This document shows, piece after piece, positions 37,369-45,521 of a DNA stretch of 64,000 bases; position 1 is the stretch's first letter, and the number at the start of each line of letters is the position of its first letter. Both the position numbers and the translations under genes were made by a program. The notes beneath the pieces are model-generated. The model did not search any database, was not told where the DNA came from, and worked only from the letters and a program-made list of their open reading frames with translations. The DNA lies in assembly GCF_001468395.1 (NCBI RefSeq), contig NZ_LNSG01000003.1, forward strand, positions 186,001 to 250,000. The letters run 5' to 3'. The stretch is from Sphingopyxis sp. H073. GTDB lineage: Bacteria; Pseudomonadota; Alphaproteobacteria; Sphingomonadales; Sphingomonadaceae.

Positions 37369-38175
37369 ATGATCGACCTCCCCCTCGTCACCATCCTGCT
37401 GCTGACCGGCTTCATCAACCTGATCGGCGCGCTCGCCTATGCCGCGCGCATCGCCGGCGTCCGGACGCGCCGCATCGCGATGTCGTTCGCGCTGTTCAAC
37501 ATCCTCGTGCTCTTCTCGCGCACCTCGAACAGCTTTTTGGGTCCGTTCCTCGCAAAGCGGATCGAAACGCGCATCCACGCGGGCAGCGGCGCCTCGCTGT
37601 TCGTCGACATGCAACTGGTTCTGGCGGCCGCCAGCGTCGCGACCTTTATCGGCATCCTGCTGGTCCCCACGGGCCAGCGCATGTTCGCCGCCGCGATCGG
37701 CTGGTATCAGAACAACCGATCGACGACTAAGCTCGCGATGAAGGCGATGAGCCCGAGCGGCCTTCGCACCCTCCGCGCATCGCTCACCATTCCCAGCTTG
37801 TCGCACCTGAAAGCGTGGAAGATGCCGAAGGGGATCGGCTGGGGCGTGCTGATCGCCAACTGCCTCGCGCAATCGCTGATCGCGGTCGGCGTCGTGGCCT
37901 CGCTCTACGCGGGCTATCTCGCCCCCGAATTCCGCGTCACCGCCTCGCAGCTGTCGGCGCTGATCAACGGCTTCGCGACCATCCTTCTGTTCGCGTTCAT
38001 CGACCCACAGCTATCGGTAATGACCGACGACGCGGTCGAGGGGAAGGTCGACGAGGCCGATTTCCGCCGCGCCATCACCTTCATCTCGCTGAGCCGCCTC
38101 GCGGGCACGATCCTGGCGCAGGCGCTGCTTATCCCGGCCGCGACCTTGATCGCGTGGGTCTCGGTCCACGTCTAA
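37369..38175 (+). CDS. Amj-family lipid II flippase
   Basis: 268 residues, about six hydrophobic segments. The N-terminal pattern matches Amj (YdaH): FINLIGALAYAARIAGVRTR then RIAMSFALFNILVLFSRTSN. Amj is an alternative to MurJ for flipping the lipid-linked peptidoglycan precursor. Whether it is the main flippase in this organism cannot be told here, since murJ would lie elsewhere. The stop overlaps that of the convergent M24 gene (CTAA). Confidence 0.85.
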   Translation: MIDLPLVTILLLTGFINLIGALAYAARIAGVRTRRIAMSFALFNILVLFSRTSNSFLGPFLAKRIETRIHAGSGASLFVDMQLVLAAASVATFIGILLVPTGQRMFAAAIGWYQNNRSTTKLAMKAMSPSGLRTLRASLTIPSLSHLKAWKMPKGIGWGVLIANCLAQSLIAVGVVASLYAGYLAPEFRVTASQLSALINGFATILLFAFIDPQLSVMTDDAVEGKVDEADFRRAITFISLSRLAGTILAQALLIPAATLIAWVSVHV

Positions 38176-39416
38176 CCGAAGGGCCGATCGATCGAAGGCG
38201 GCGGTTCGCTGAACCATTTCGGGCCGTTGTCGGTCATGTAGAAACAGTCTTCGAGGCGGATGCCGAATTCGCCCGGGATGTAGATACCCGGCTCGTTCGA
38301 GAAGCACATGCCCGGCGCCAGCTTCGTCATCTCGCCATGGACCAGGTTGACCGGTTCGTGCCCGTCGAGGCCAATGCCATGACCGGTGCGGTGCGAAGTG
38401 CCGGGCAGCTTGTAGCCCGGTCCCCAGCCGAGATTCTGGTAATAGGCGCGCACCGCGTCGTCGACCGCCCCCGCGGGCGTGCCGAGCTTCGCCGCGGCGA
38501 AGGCGACATCCTGTCCCTTGCGCATCTGCTCCCACACCTGCCGCTGGCGCGCGTTCGCCTTGCCGTACACGAACGTCCGCGAAATATCGGACTGATAGCC
38601 GTGCACCGTCGCGCCGCAGTCCATCAGCACGACCTCGCCATCCTTCACCGCCTGCGGCTTGCCCGACCCGTGCGGATAGGCGCTCGCCTCGCCGAGCAGG
38701 ATCAGCTCGAATTCGCTCTGCCCGCCGAGCGCCTGCGTCGCGGCCTTCATGATCGCGCCGATGTCGGCGGGTGTCATCCCCGCCTCGATCCGCGGCGCCG
38801 TGTGGCGATAGGCGGCGATGGTGATGTCGGCGGCGATCTGCATCAGCGCGATTTCGGCCGCCGATTTGTGCATCCGGCATCCGCGCACGACCGGCGCGCC
38901 ATTGACGACGGTCGCGCCCGGCATCACCCTTTGCAGGCCGTCCACGGCGAAATAGCGCACCGTCTCCTCGACTCCGATCCGGCCCTTGGCGAGCCCGCGC
39001 TTGCCCAGCCATGCCGCGACCGCCGCCAGCGGATTCTCATCCTCGTTCCACATCAGCACCTCGGCCTCGATGCCCAGGCTCTCGCGTACCGACGGTTCCT
39101 CGAAAAAGGGCGTGACGATCGCCACCTCGCCCTCGCGCGTCAGCACCGCGGCGGTCAGCCGCTCGCTCCGCCACCATTCGACCCCGGTGAAATAGATAAG
39201 GCTCGACCCCGGCTCGACCAGCAACGCGCCGATGTCGTTCGCGCGCATCAACTCGGTCGCCCTGGCGATCCGCGCCATGCGCTCGGCCTTGCCGATCGGG
39301 ACGGCCTTTGCGGCAAGGTTGGGAAGGCCTGCGGTATCGGCGGCGAACCCCGATACCGGCATTGTCGCTGCCAGCCCGGTCAGCGCCGCCTTCCCGAGAA
39401 ATTGACGCCTCTGCAT
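38172..39416 (-). CDS. Exported M24 metallopeptidase (Xaa-Pro aminopeptidase-like)
   Basis: 414 residues from ATG 39416, chosen for its AGAAGGGG site; the frame continues to a TTG at 39434. The N-terminus is a Tat signal (RRQFLGKAALTGLAATMPVSGFA). The creatinase-type N-terminal domain is followed by the pita-bread fold with metal ligands in MDCGATVHGYQSDISRTF, HRTGHGIGLDGHE and FSNEPGIYIPGEFGIRLED. It should be a periplasmic peptidase, perhaps for peptides with proline. Last gene of the operon with the NamZ-like and DOMON-like genes. Confidence 0.9.
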   Translation of the reverse strand: MQRRQFLGKAALTGLAATMPVSGFAADTAGLPNLAAKAVPIGKAERMARIARATELMRANDIGALLVEPGSSLIYFTGVEWWRSERLTAAVLTREGEVAIVTPFFEEPSVRESLGIEAEVLMWNEDENPLAAVAAWLGKRGLAKGRIGVEETVRYFAVDGLQRVMPGATVVNGAPVVRGCRMHKSAAEIALMQIAADITIAAYRHTAPRIEAGMTPADIGAIMKAATQALGGQSEFELILLGEASAYPHGSGKPQAVKDGEVVLMDCGATVHGYQSDISRTFVYGKANARQRQVWEQMRKGQDVAFAAAKLGTPAGAVDDAVRAYYQNLGWGPGYKLPGTSHRTGHGIGLDGHEPVNLVHGEMTKLAPGMCFSNEPGIYIPGEFGIRLEDCFYMTDNGPKWFSEPPPSIDRPFG

Positions 39417-39430
39417 CGCCGTCCCCTTCT

Positions 39431-40636
39431 TCAATAGATCAGAAGATCCGAAATTTCTTCGCGCCCCCCCGCCTCATCCGGCAGCGCGAGCGCGTCGAGG
39501 TCGCCCGGCGTCGCACTCGCGTCGTCGACCCATAAGCGCAGGCTCGGGCCGCCATTGATCACGTCGATCGCGAGCACATCGTCGGTATATTCATATTTGA
39601 AATCCTTGCCGCGCCAGATCGGATAGTCGGGGTAGAGCGACCGGATCGCCTTGAACCCCAGCGCCTGCACGCGCCACGGCCGGAACGCCGCATGATCGTA
39701 CCACGCACCCTCGGCATGGATGTGAATGCCGTTGTTGAGCTGCTTCATATGCTTGTGAAAGGTCGGCTCGAACCAGATATCGCGCAGCTTGCAGCCAGCG
39801 AGCCATTCGGGCGCGAGGCGGCGCATTTCGGCGATCACCGCCTTGGCATCGATATCGGGCGCGCCGAACAGTTCGAGCGGGCGGGTCGTCCCCCTGCCCT
39901 CGCTCAGCGTCGCACCCTCGACCATCACCGTGCCAGCATAGGCGCGCGCCATGTTGAGGTTCGCGGCATTGGGGCTGGGGTTGATCCACACACGCTCGGC
40001 GGGCCAGCCGAAGCCCGGCCCCTCGGGCTCCCAGCCCTCCATTTCGATCACGCGATAATCGACGTCGAGGTTGAAGTGGCGGATGAACCAGCGCCCCATT
40101 TCGCCCATCGTCAGCCCATGGCGCATCACCATCGGCCCGGCGCCGACGAAGCTTTCCCAGCCTTCGCGCAGCCGCGTCCCCTCGGCGGGGCGGCCCGCGG
40201 GGTTCGGGCGGTCGAGCACCCATACCGCCTTGCCATGCTGCGCTGCGGCTTCGAGCACGTAGAGCAGGGTCGTCACATAGGTGTAGATACGGCAGCCGAG
40301 ATCCTGCAGATCGACGAGCATGACGTCGAAGGTGTGCATCGACTGCCCCGACGGCCGCCGCACCTCGCCATAGAGGCTGAACACCGGCATGCCGTAAGTG
40401 GGATCGGTGAAGTCGGGCGACTCCATCATATTGTCCTGAAGGTCGCCGCGCACGCCATGCTGGGGACCGAACACCGCGGTGACCTCGATCCCCGCCGCGA
40501 CGAGGGCGTCAACGCTGTGGGTGAGGTCGGCGGTGACCGAGGCGGGATGCGCGAGCAGCGCAACACGCTTGCCCTGGAGCGGCGCGCGAAGCGCGGGATC
40601 GGCGAGCAGGCGGTCTATACCGAAGAGGGTCGTCAT
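39431..40636 (-). CDS. NamZ-family (DUF1343) exo-N-acetylmuramidase-like protein
   Basis: 401 residues. Family marks: GIDRLLADPALRAPLQGKRV, TAVFGPQHGVRGDLQDNM and VMLVDLQDLGCRIYTYVTTL. NamZ enzymes remove N-acetylmuramic acid from the non-reducing end of peptidoglycan fragments. No signal peptide is seen, so it may act in the cytoplasm, on imported muropeptides. It overlaps the upstream DOMON-like gene by 4 bp. Confidence 0.85.
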   Translation of the reverse strand: MTTLFGIDRLLADPALRAPLQGKRVALLAHPASVTADLTHSVDALVAAGIEVTAVFGPQHGVRGDLQDNMMESPDFTDPTYGMPVFSLYGEVRRPSGQSMHTFDVMLVDLQDLGCRIYTYVTTLLYVLEAAAQHGKAVWVLDRPNPAGRPAEGTRLREGWESFVGAGPMVMRHGLTMGEMGRWFIRHFNLDVDYRVIEMEGWEPEGPGFGWPAERVWINPSPNAANLNMARAYAGTVMVEGATLSEGRGTTRPLELFGAPDIDAKAVIAEMRRLAPEWLAGCKLRDIWFEPTFHKHMKQLNNGIHIHAEGAWYDHAAFRPWRVQALGFKAIRSLYPDYPIWRGKDFKYEYTDDVLAIDVINGGPSLRLWVDDASATPGDLDALALPDEAGGREEISDLLIY

Positions 40637-41199
40637 GCCCGCCCGCGTGCCTCAAGCGTCAGCGCAAAGCAATCGGGATGATGGAAGTCGGGCTTGCCCG
40701 GCGGATGCCGGAGCGCCCAGTAGCTTTTGGTGCCGTCGACTTCCTCGATCACCGCGGCGAGCGCGAGCTTCGATCCGGTGTCGGGAAAGATACCGGGCTC
40801 GACGCGCAGGGCATAGCGGCCGACCTCGCGCTCGACCTCCATCATCCACGGCGCGAGATCGTCGGCGCGCAGCAGCGAGCGATAATCGTCGAACTGGTAA
40901 CAGGCCCATCGGCCGTCGGGGGCATAGTTGAACTCCGTATAGTCGGGCTGCCCCTCCTCGGTCAGGAAAGCCTCGAAGCAGGTGCCCTGCCACAGGCCGT
41001 CGGTGCCGCTGTCGGCGATCACCAGTTCACCCTCGCCCTGCGGCAACACGATCGCTCCGATCTCTCCCTCGACGACGAAGCGCAGCGCAAAGCCCTCCTC
41101 GAACGACAGGTCGACCTCGACCGCGATCGAACGCACCCCCCGGGCCGGCGTGTCGGGGTGGCAAATCAGTTCGCGCCGTTCGCTAGAATAGCCCGACAT
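40633..41199 (-). CDS. DOMON-like domain protein
   Basis: 188 residues. A beta-sandwich pattern of the DOMON-like type with LWQGTCFEAFLTEEGQPDYT, EFNYAPDGRWACYQFDDYRS and a C-terminal SYWALRHPPGKPDFHHPDCF. The fold often binds sugars or haem, but no axial ligands are evident. First gene of the operon with NamZ and M24 peptidase. No signal peptide. Confidence 0.8.
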   Translation of the reverse strand: MSGYSSERRELICHPDTPARGVRSIAVEVDLSFEEGFALRFVVEGEIGAIVLPQGEGELVIADSGTDGLWQGTCFEAFLTEEGQPDYTEFNYAPDGRWACYQFDDYRSLLRADDLAPWMMEVEREVGRYALRVEPGIFPDTGSKLALAAVIEEVDGTKSYWALRHPPGKPDFHHPDCFALTLEARGRA

Positions 41200-41246
41200 T
41201 CAACCCTTCTCCGTTCATCCCGAGCTTGCCGAAGGCAATCCCTCTT

Positions 41247-41321
41247 CGTCACCCTGGACTTGATCCGGGGTCCATCCACCCTTCTTGAGGAAGCGGGACC
41301 CCGGATCAAGTCCGGGTGATG
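41247..41321. repeat. Palindromic repeat family B, copy 2
   Basis: CGTCACCCTGGACTTGATCC at one end and the complementary GGATCAAGTCCGGGTGATGA at the other, with a variable middle. Homologous to 35715-35787. It lies between the divergent DOMON-like and tyrS genes. Confidence 0.85.
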
Positions 41322-41380
41322 ATAATGGAAACATGAACCAGTTGGGTTTGCCGCACCGCCATGCTAAGCGCCCGCCCACC

Positions 41381-42607
41381 ATGACGAACTTCAAATCCGA
41401 CCTTCTGCGCCTGCTGGACGAGCGAGGCTATATCCACCAGATGACCGACGCGGAAGGGCTCGACGCCCTTGCCGCGAAGCAGATCGTCCCCGGATATATC
41501 GGCTTCGACGCGACCGCGCCCAGCCTGCACGTCGGCAGCCTGGTCCAGATCATGATGCTGCGCCGCCTGCAGCAGACCGGACACAAGCCCGTCGTCCTGA
41601 TGGGCGGCGGTACGACGCGCATCGGCGACCCCACGGGCCGCGACGAGAGCCGCAAGATGCTGTCTGACGAAACGATCGCGGCGAACATCGCGTCGATCTT
41701 CAGCATCTTCCAGCAGTTCCTGACCTTCGGCGACGGTCCGACCGACGCGGTGATGGTCGACAACCAGGACTGGCTGGGCAAGCTTGGCTATATCGAATTG
41801 CTGCGGGAAGTGGGCACGCATTTCACGATCAACCGTATGCTGACGTTCGATTCGGTCAAGCTGCGGCTCGACCGCGAACAGCCGATGACCTTCCTCGAAT
41901 TCAACTACATGATCCTGCAGGGCTACGATTTCCGGCACCTGTCCAAAGAGCGCGGCGTGCGCCTCCAGATGGGCGGGTCGGACCAGTGGGGGAATATCGT
42001 CAACGGCATGGAACTCGGCCGCCGCATGGACGGTGCCGACCTCTATGGTTTGACGACTCCGCTGCTCACGACCGCCGCGGGGACCAAAATGGGCAAAACT
42101 GCTTCGGGTGCCGTGTGGCTCAATATGGGACAGCTGCCCCATTTCGATTACTGGCAATATTGGCGCAATTGCGACGACCGCGACGTGGGTCGATTCCTGA
42201 AGCTGTTCACCGACCTGCCGCTCGACGAAATCGCGCGGCTGGAAGCGCTCGAGGGTGCCGAAATCAACGAGGCGAAGAAGATCCTCGCGAACGAAGCGAC
42301 GGCGATGTGCCGCGGCGCCGAGGCGGCGCGAGTTGCCGCCGAAACGGCGGCGCAAACCTTTGAAAAGGGCCATATTGGTGGCGATCTGCCGCAGGTCGTG
42401 GCCCCCGCCGACGGCATCACGATCGTCGACGCGCTGCGCGAGCTCGGCTTCGCGGTTTCGAACAAGGAAGCGCGGCGCAAACTCGACGAGGGCGCGGTCA
42501 AGGTTGACGGGGTCGTGGTCCGCGATCCGCATCACCGGATCGAGCCCGCGAACGACCCGGTTCCACTGAGCCTGGGCGCAAAAAAACACGGGCTGGTGAC
42601 GCGATGA
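41381..42607 (+). CDS. tyrS: Tyrosyl-tRNA synthetase
   Basis: 408 residues from ATG 41381 ([20 protein letters not shown]); an ATG at 41333 would add 16 residues and has a weak GGA site, so the start is not fully certain. Class I synthetase with HIGH-like [13 protein letters not shown]-like KMGKTASG and a C-terminal S4 RNA-binding domain ([20 protein letters not shown]). It charges tRNA-Tyr. Confidence 0.95.
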   Translation: MTNFKSDLLRLLDERGYIHQMTDAEGLDALAAKQIVPGYIGFDATAPSLHVGSLVQIMMLRRLQQTGHKPVVLMGGGTTRIGDPTGRDESRKMLSDETIAANIASIFSIFQQFLTFGDGPTDAVMVDNQDWLGKLGYIELLREVGTHFTINRMLTFDSVKLRLDREQPMTFLEFNYMILQGYDFRHLSKERGVRLQMGGSDQWGNIVNGMELGRRMDGADLYGLTTPLLTTAAGTKMGKTASGAVWLNMGQLPHFDYWQYWRNCDDRDVGRFLKLFTDLPLDEIARLEALEGAEINEAKKILANEATAMCRGAEAARVAAETAAQTFEKGHIGGDLPQVVAPADGITIVDALRELGFAVSNKEARRKLDEGAVKVDGVVVRDPHHRIEPANDPVPLSLGAKKHGLVTR

Positions 42608-42655
42608 CCGCGCCGATGTCGTTTACCGATTCTTCAGCATTCGCGTAGAACGTCC

Positions 42656-43024
42656 ATGGCAAACCACAAAGGTCCGGGACGTATGCGTAAGATCGATACC
42701 AGCAAAGCCCATTATGTCGGGCTCGACCAGCGGATTGCGCCGCGTAGCGACGTTTATTGCCGCCTTCCCTTCGTGCTGCCCGACGGGCGGCAGGAAATGT
42801 GCACCTGCGTCAACATCAGCGCCGACGGTTTGCTGATGCGCTACGAACGCGGGCTCGAACCCGGCGACCTCGTCGTGTACCGGATGCCGATCATCGGCCG
42901 CGTCGCGGCGAAGGTCATCTGGTCGCTCGGCGGCAAGGCCGGTGTGCAGTTCGAAAAATCGATCGCCGCCGAAGATTATCTGCCGATGATCCGCGCCATG
43001 GGCGCGCGCGGCGACGTCAACTAG
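42656..43024 (+). CDS. PilZ-domain protein
   Basis: 122 residues. The PilZ c-di-GMP-binding motifs are RxxxR-like DQRIAPR and NxSxxG-like NISADGLLMRY. The protein has no other domain, so it probably acts as a small c-di-GMP adaptor. An EAL protein gene lies 6 kb away. The stop overlaps that of the convergent recG (shared CTAG). Confidence 0.87.
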   Translation: MANHKGPGRMRKIDTSKAHYVGLDQRIAPRSDVYCRLPFVLPDGRQEMCTCVNISADGLLMRYERGLEPGDLVVYRMPIIGRVAAKVIWSLGGKAGVQFEKSIAAEDYLPMIRAMGARGDVN

Positions 43025-45087
43025 CCGCTCCTGAGCAGCGGCACCGCGGCGTCGCGCTCGAACAGATAGAGACAGAGGCGCACCGCCTCGCCTCTTGCTC
43101 CCTCCATGCCACCGTCGCGCTCGACGAACAGGCGCGCATCGTCGTGGGCCACCGGCAAGAGCCGTACCAACTGCTCGGGCGTCGCGACGCGATAGTCGGC
43201 ATCGCCCGACTGCTTGAGCCCCAGCAGTTCGCCGCCGCCGCGCAGTTCCAAATCCTTTTCGGCGATGACGAAGCCGTCGTTCGTATCGCGCATCAGCGCG
43301 AGCCGCTCGCGCGCGGTCTCGGAGAGATTTTGCGAGCGCAGCAGCAGGCACACCGACTTGGCAGCGCCGCGCCCGACGCGGCCGCGCAACTGGTGGAGCT
43401 GCGCGAGCCCGAAATTCTCCGCATGTTCGACGATCATCAGGCTGGCCGCGGGGACATCGACCCCGACCTCGATCACCGTCGTCGCAACCAGGACGCCGAT
43501 CTCGCCCGCCTGGAAGCGCGCCATGACGTCATCTTTCTCTGGCCCTTTCATCCGCCCGTGGACCAGCCCGACGCGCTGGTCGCCAAGCCGCGCGCGGAGC
43601 AGCGCGGCGCGATCCTCAGCCGCCGCGAGTTCGCTGCCCTCGCTCTCGGCTACGAGCGGGCAGACCCAATAGGCCTGCGCCCCCGTTGCGAGATGCCGGT
43701 CGAGCGCGTCGATGACATCATCGAGCCGGTCGAGCGAAATGACGCGCGTATCGACCGGCGTGCGCCCCGGCGGCATCTCGTCGAGCTGCGACACGTCCAT
43801 CTCGCCATGGTTGGCGAGTTGCAGCGTCCGCGGGATCGGGGTGGCGGTCATCACCAGCAAGTGCGGCGGCCGCGCCGCCTTTTGGGTCAGCATCAGCCGC
43901 TGCGCGACGCCGAAGCGATGCTGTTCGTCGACCACGACAAGGGCCAGATCCTTGTACGTCACCGCCTGCTGGAAGATCGCGTGCGTGCCGACGAGAATGT
44001 CGATGCTCCCATCAGCCAGCCCCATCAGCGTCGACTCGCGCACCTTCCCCTTGTCACGCCCGGTCAGGATCGCGAGGTTCACCGGCAGCCCGCCGAGCAT
44101 CCGCTGCAAGGTCGCATAATGCTGGCGCGCAAGAATTTCGGTCGGTGCGAGCAGCGCCGCCTGCGTCCCCGCCTCGACCGCGGCGAGCATCGCGCGGAGC
44201 GCGACGAGCGTCTTCCCCGATCCGACGTCGCCCTGCAGCATCCGCAGCATCGGCGTGTCCTGCGCCATGTCGCTGGCGATCTCGCGCCCGACGCGTTCCT
44301 GCGCACCGGTCAGCCCGAACGGCAGCTGCAGCGCCTCGACCAGCCGGCCGTCGCCGCGCACCGCCCTGCCTCGCCGGTTCCTGAGCCCTTGGCGGATCAG
44401 CATCAGCGCGACCTGGCTTGCGAAAATCTCATCATAGGCCAGCCGATCGCGCGCCGCCTCGTCGCGCGGGCTGGCGTGCGCGCGCTCGATCGCTTCGCGC
44501 CAGGTCGGCCAGCTTCGGTTCGCCAGCAGCGGCGCGTCGATCCATTCGGCAAGCTCGGGTCGCCGTTCCAGCGCCACCGCGGCGAGTTGCGACAGCCGCG
44601 CGTTGGTCAGCCCCTCGGTCAGCGGATAGACGGGCTCGTGCACCGCGATCCCCGCCTCGTCGTCCGGCTCGGCGACATGGTCGGGGTGCACGATCTGGCG
44701 CATGTCGCCATAAAGGTCGAGGCGCCCCGACACGCGGCGCTTTTCGCCCAAGGGAAACAGCTTGCGCGCCAGCCCCGAGGTCCGCCCGAAATAGACGAGC
44801 CGCACATGATCGCCCGCACTGTCGAACGCTTCGACCCCGAAAGGGGCGCGCGGGCTGCGACCGGGGCGGTAATCCTGTGCCGTCAGCTCGACGATGATCG
44901 TCTGACCGGGAAGCGCTTCGTCGAGCCGGTCGACCGGGACGCGTGAGATCAGCCCGGTCGGCAGGTGGAACAACACATCGACGACGCGCTCGAGCCCAAG
45001 CCGCGTCAGCGGCTTGGCAAGCTGCGGCCCGACGCCTTTCAGGTCGGTCAGCGCGGCAAAGAGCGGATTGAGTATCTCGGGTCGCAT
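43021..45087 (-). CDS. recG: ATP-dependent DNA helicase RecG
   Basis: 688 residues. N-terminal wedge/OB domain (LKGVGPQLAKPLTRLGLERV), Walker A GDVGSGKT, DExH-like VVDEQHRFG, and the C-terminal helicase motif VGVDVPAASLMIVEHAENFG, then QLHQLRGRVGRG. Reverses stalled replication forks and processes recombination intermediates. Divergent from sdhE-mfd. Confidence 0.97.
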   Translation of the reverse strand: MRPEILNPLFAALTDLKGVGPQLAKPLTRLGLERVVDVLFHLPTGLISRVPVDRLDEALPGQTIIVELTAQDYRPGRSPRAPFGVEAFDSAGDHVRLVYFGRTSGLARKLFPLGEKRRVSGRLDLYGDMRQIVHPDHVAEPDDEAGIAVHEPVYPLTEGLTNARLSQLAAVALERRPELAEWIDAPLLANRSWPTWREAIERAHASPRDEAARDRLAYDEIFASQVALMLIRQGLRNRRGRAVRGDGRLVEALQLPFGLTGAQERVGREIASDMAQDTPMLRMLQGDVGSGKTLVALRAMLAAVEAGTQAALLAPTEILARQHYATLQRMLGGLPVNLAILTGRDKGKVRESTLMGLADGSIDILVGTHAIFQQAVTYKDLALVVVDEQHRFGVAQRLMLTQKAARPPHLLVMTATPIPRTLQLANHGEMDVSQLDEMPPGRTPVDTRVISLDRLDDVIDALDRHLATGAQAYWVCPLVAESEGSELAAAEDRAALLRARLGDQRVGLVHGRMKGPEKDDVMARFQAGEIGVLVATTVIEVGVDVPAASLMIVEHAENFGLAQLHQLRGRVGRGAAKSVCLLLRSQNLSETARERLALMRDTNDGFVIAEKDLELRGGGELLGLKQSGDADYRVATPEQLVRLLPVAHDDARLFVERDGGMEGARGEAVRLCLYLFERDAAVPLLRSG

Positions 45088-45138
45088 CGCTAGGGCGTGT
45101 CTAGACCTGAACCCTTCGTTTTGCCCAGCCCTTCATCT

Positions 45139-45220
45139 CCGTTCGCATCGAGCGAAGTCGAGATGCCCGTCGGCGCTGCGCAAGACCGGTGGGTGTCTCG
45201 ACTTCGCTCGACACGAACGG
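45139..45220. repeat. Inverted repeat family C
   Basis: Arm CCGTTCGCATCGAGCGAAGT (continuing CGAGATGCCC) and the complementary GGGTGTCTCGACTTCGCTCG (continuing ACACGAACGG) with a short spacer, in the recG-sdhE intergenic region. The CGAGCGAAGTCGAG core is frequent in sphingomonad intergenic elements. Confidence 0.75.
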
Positions 45221-45260
45221 ATCGGGACGATGTTTGTCGATCGCATTCTGGAAACCCGCC

Positions 45261-45521
45261 ATGCAAGACCGCCTCAAACGCCTGAAATTCCGCGCCTGGC
45301 ACCGCGGCACGCGCGAGGCCGACTATATGATCGGCGGCTTCTTCGATCGCTATGCGGCTGAGTGGAGCGAAGAGGAACTTCGCTGGTACGAGACCGTTGT
45401 CGAGGAAGACGATGTCGACATCATGAGCTGGGCGCTCGGCACCGGCGAGCCGCCCGCGCATCTCGACAACCCGCCGCTGATCGCGGCGATGCGCCGGCTG
45501 GACTATATTCCGCTGCCATGA
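45261..45521 (+). CDS. sdhE: FAD assembly factor SdhE
   Basis: 86 residues from ATG 45261; the frame extends upstream through repeat C and is not coding there. The family signature WHRGTREADYMIGGF contains the RGxxE motif needed for flavin attachment to succinate dehydrogenase. Its stop overlaps the mfd start (ATGA at 45518-45521). Confidence 0.93.
   Translation: MQDRLKRLKFRAWHRGTREADYMIGGFFDRYAAEWSEEELRWYETVVEEDDVDIMSWALGTGEPPAHLDNPPLIAAMRRLDYIPLP

Noticed and set aside
42757..44946. 729-residue plus-strand open frame opposite recG
   Set aside because: Antisense to recG, and overlaps pilZ in another frame.
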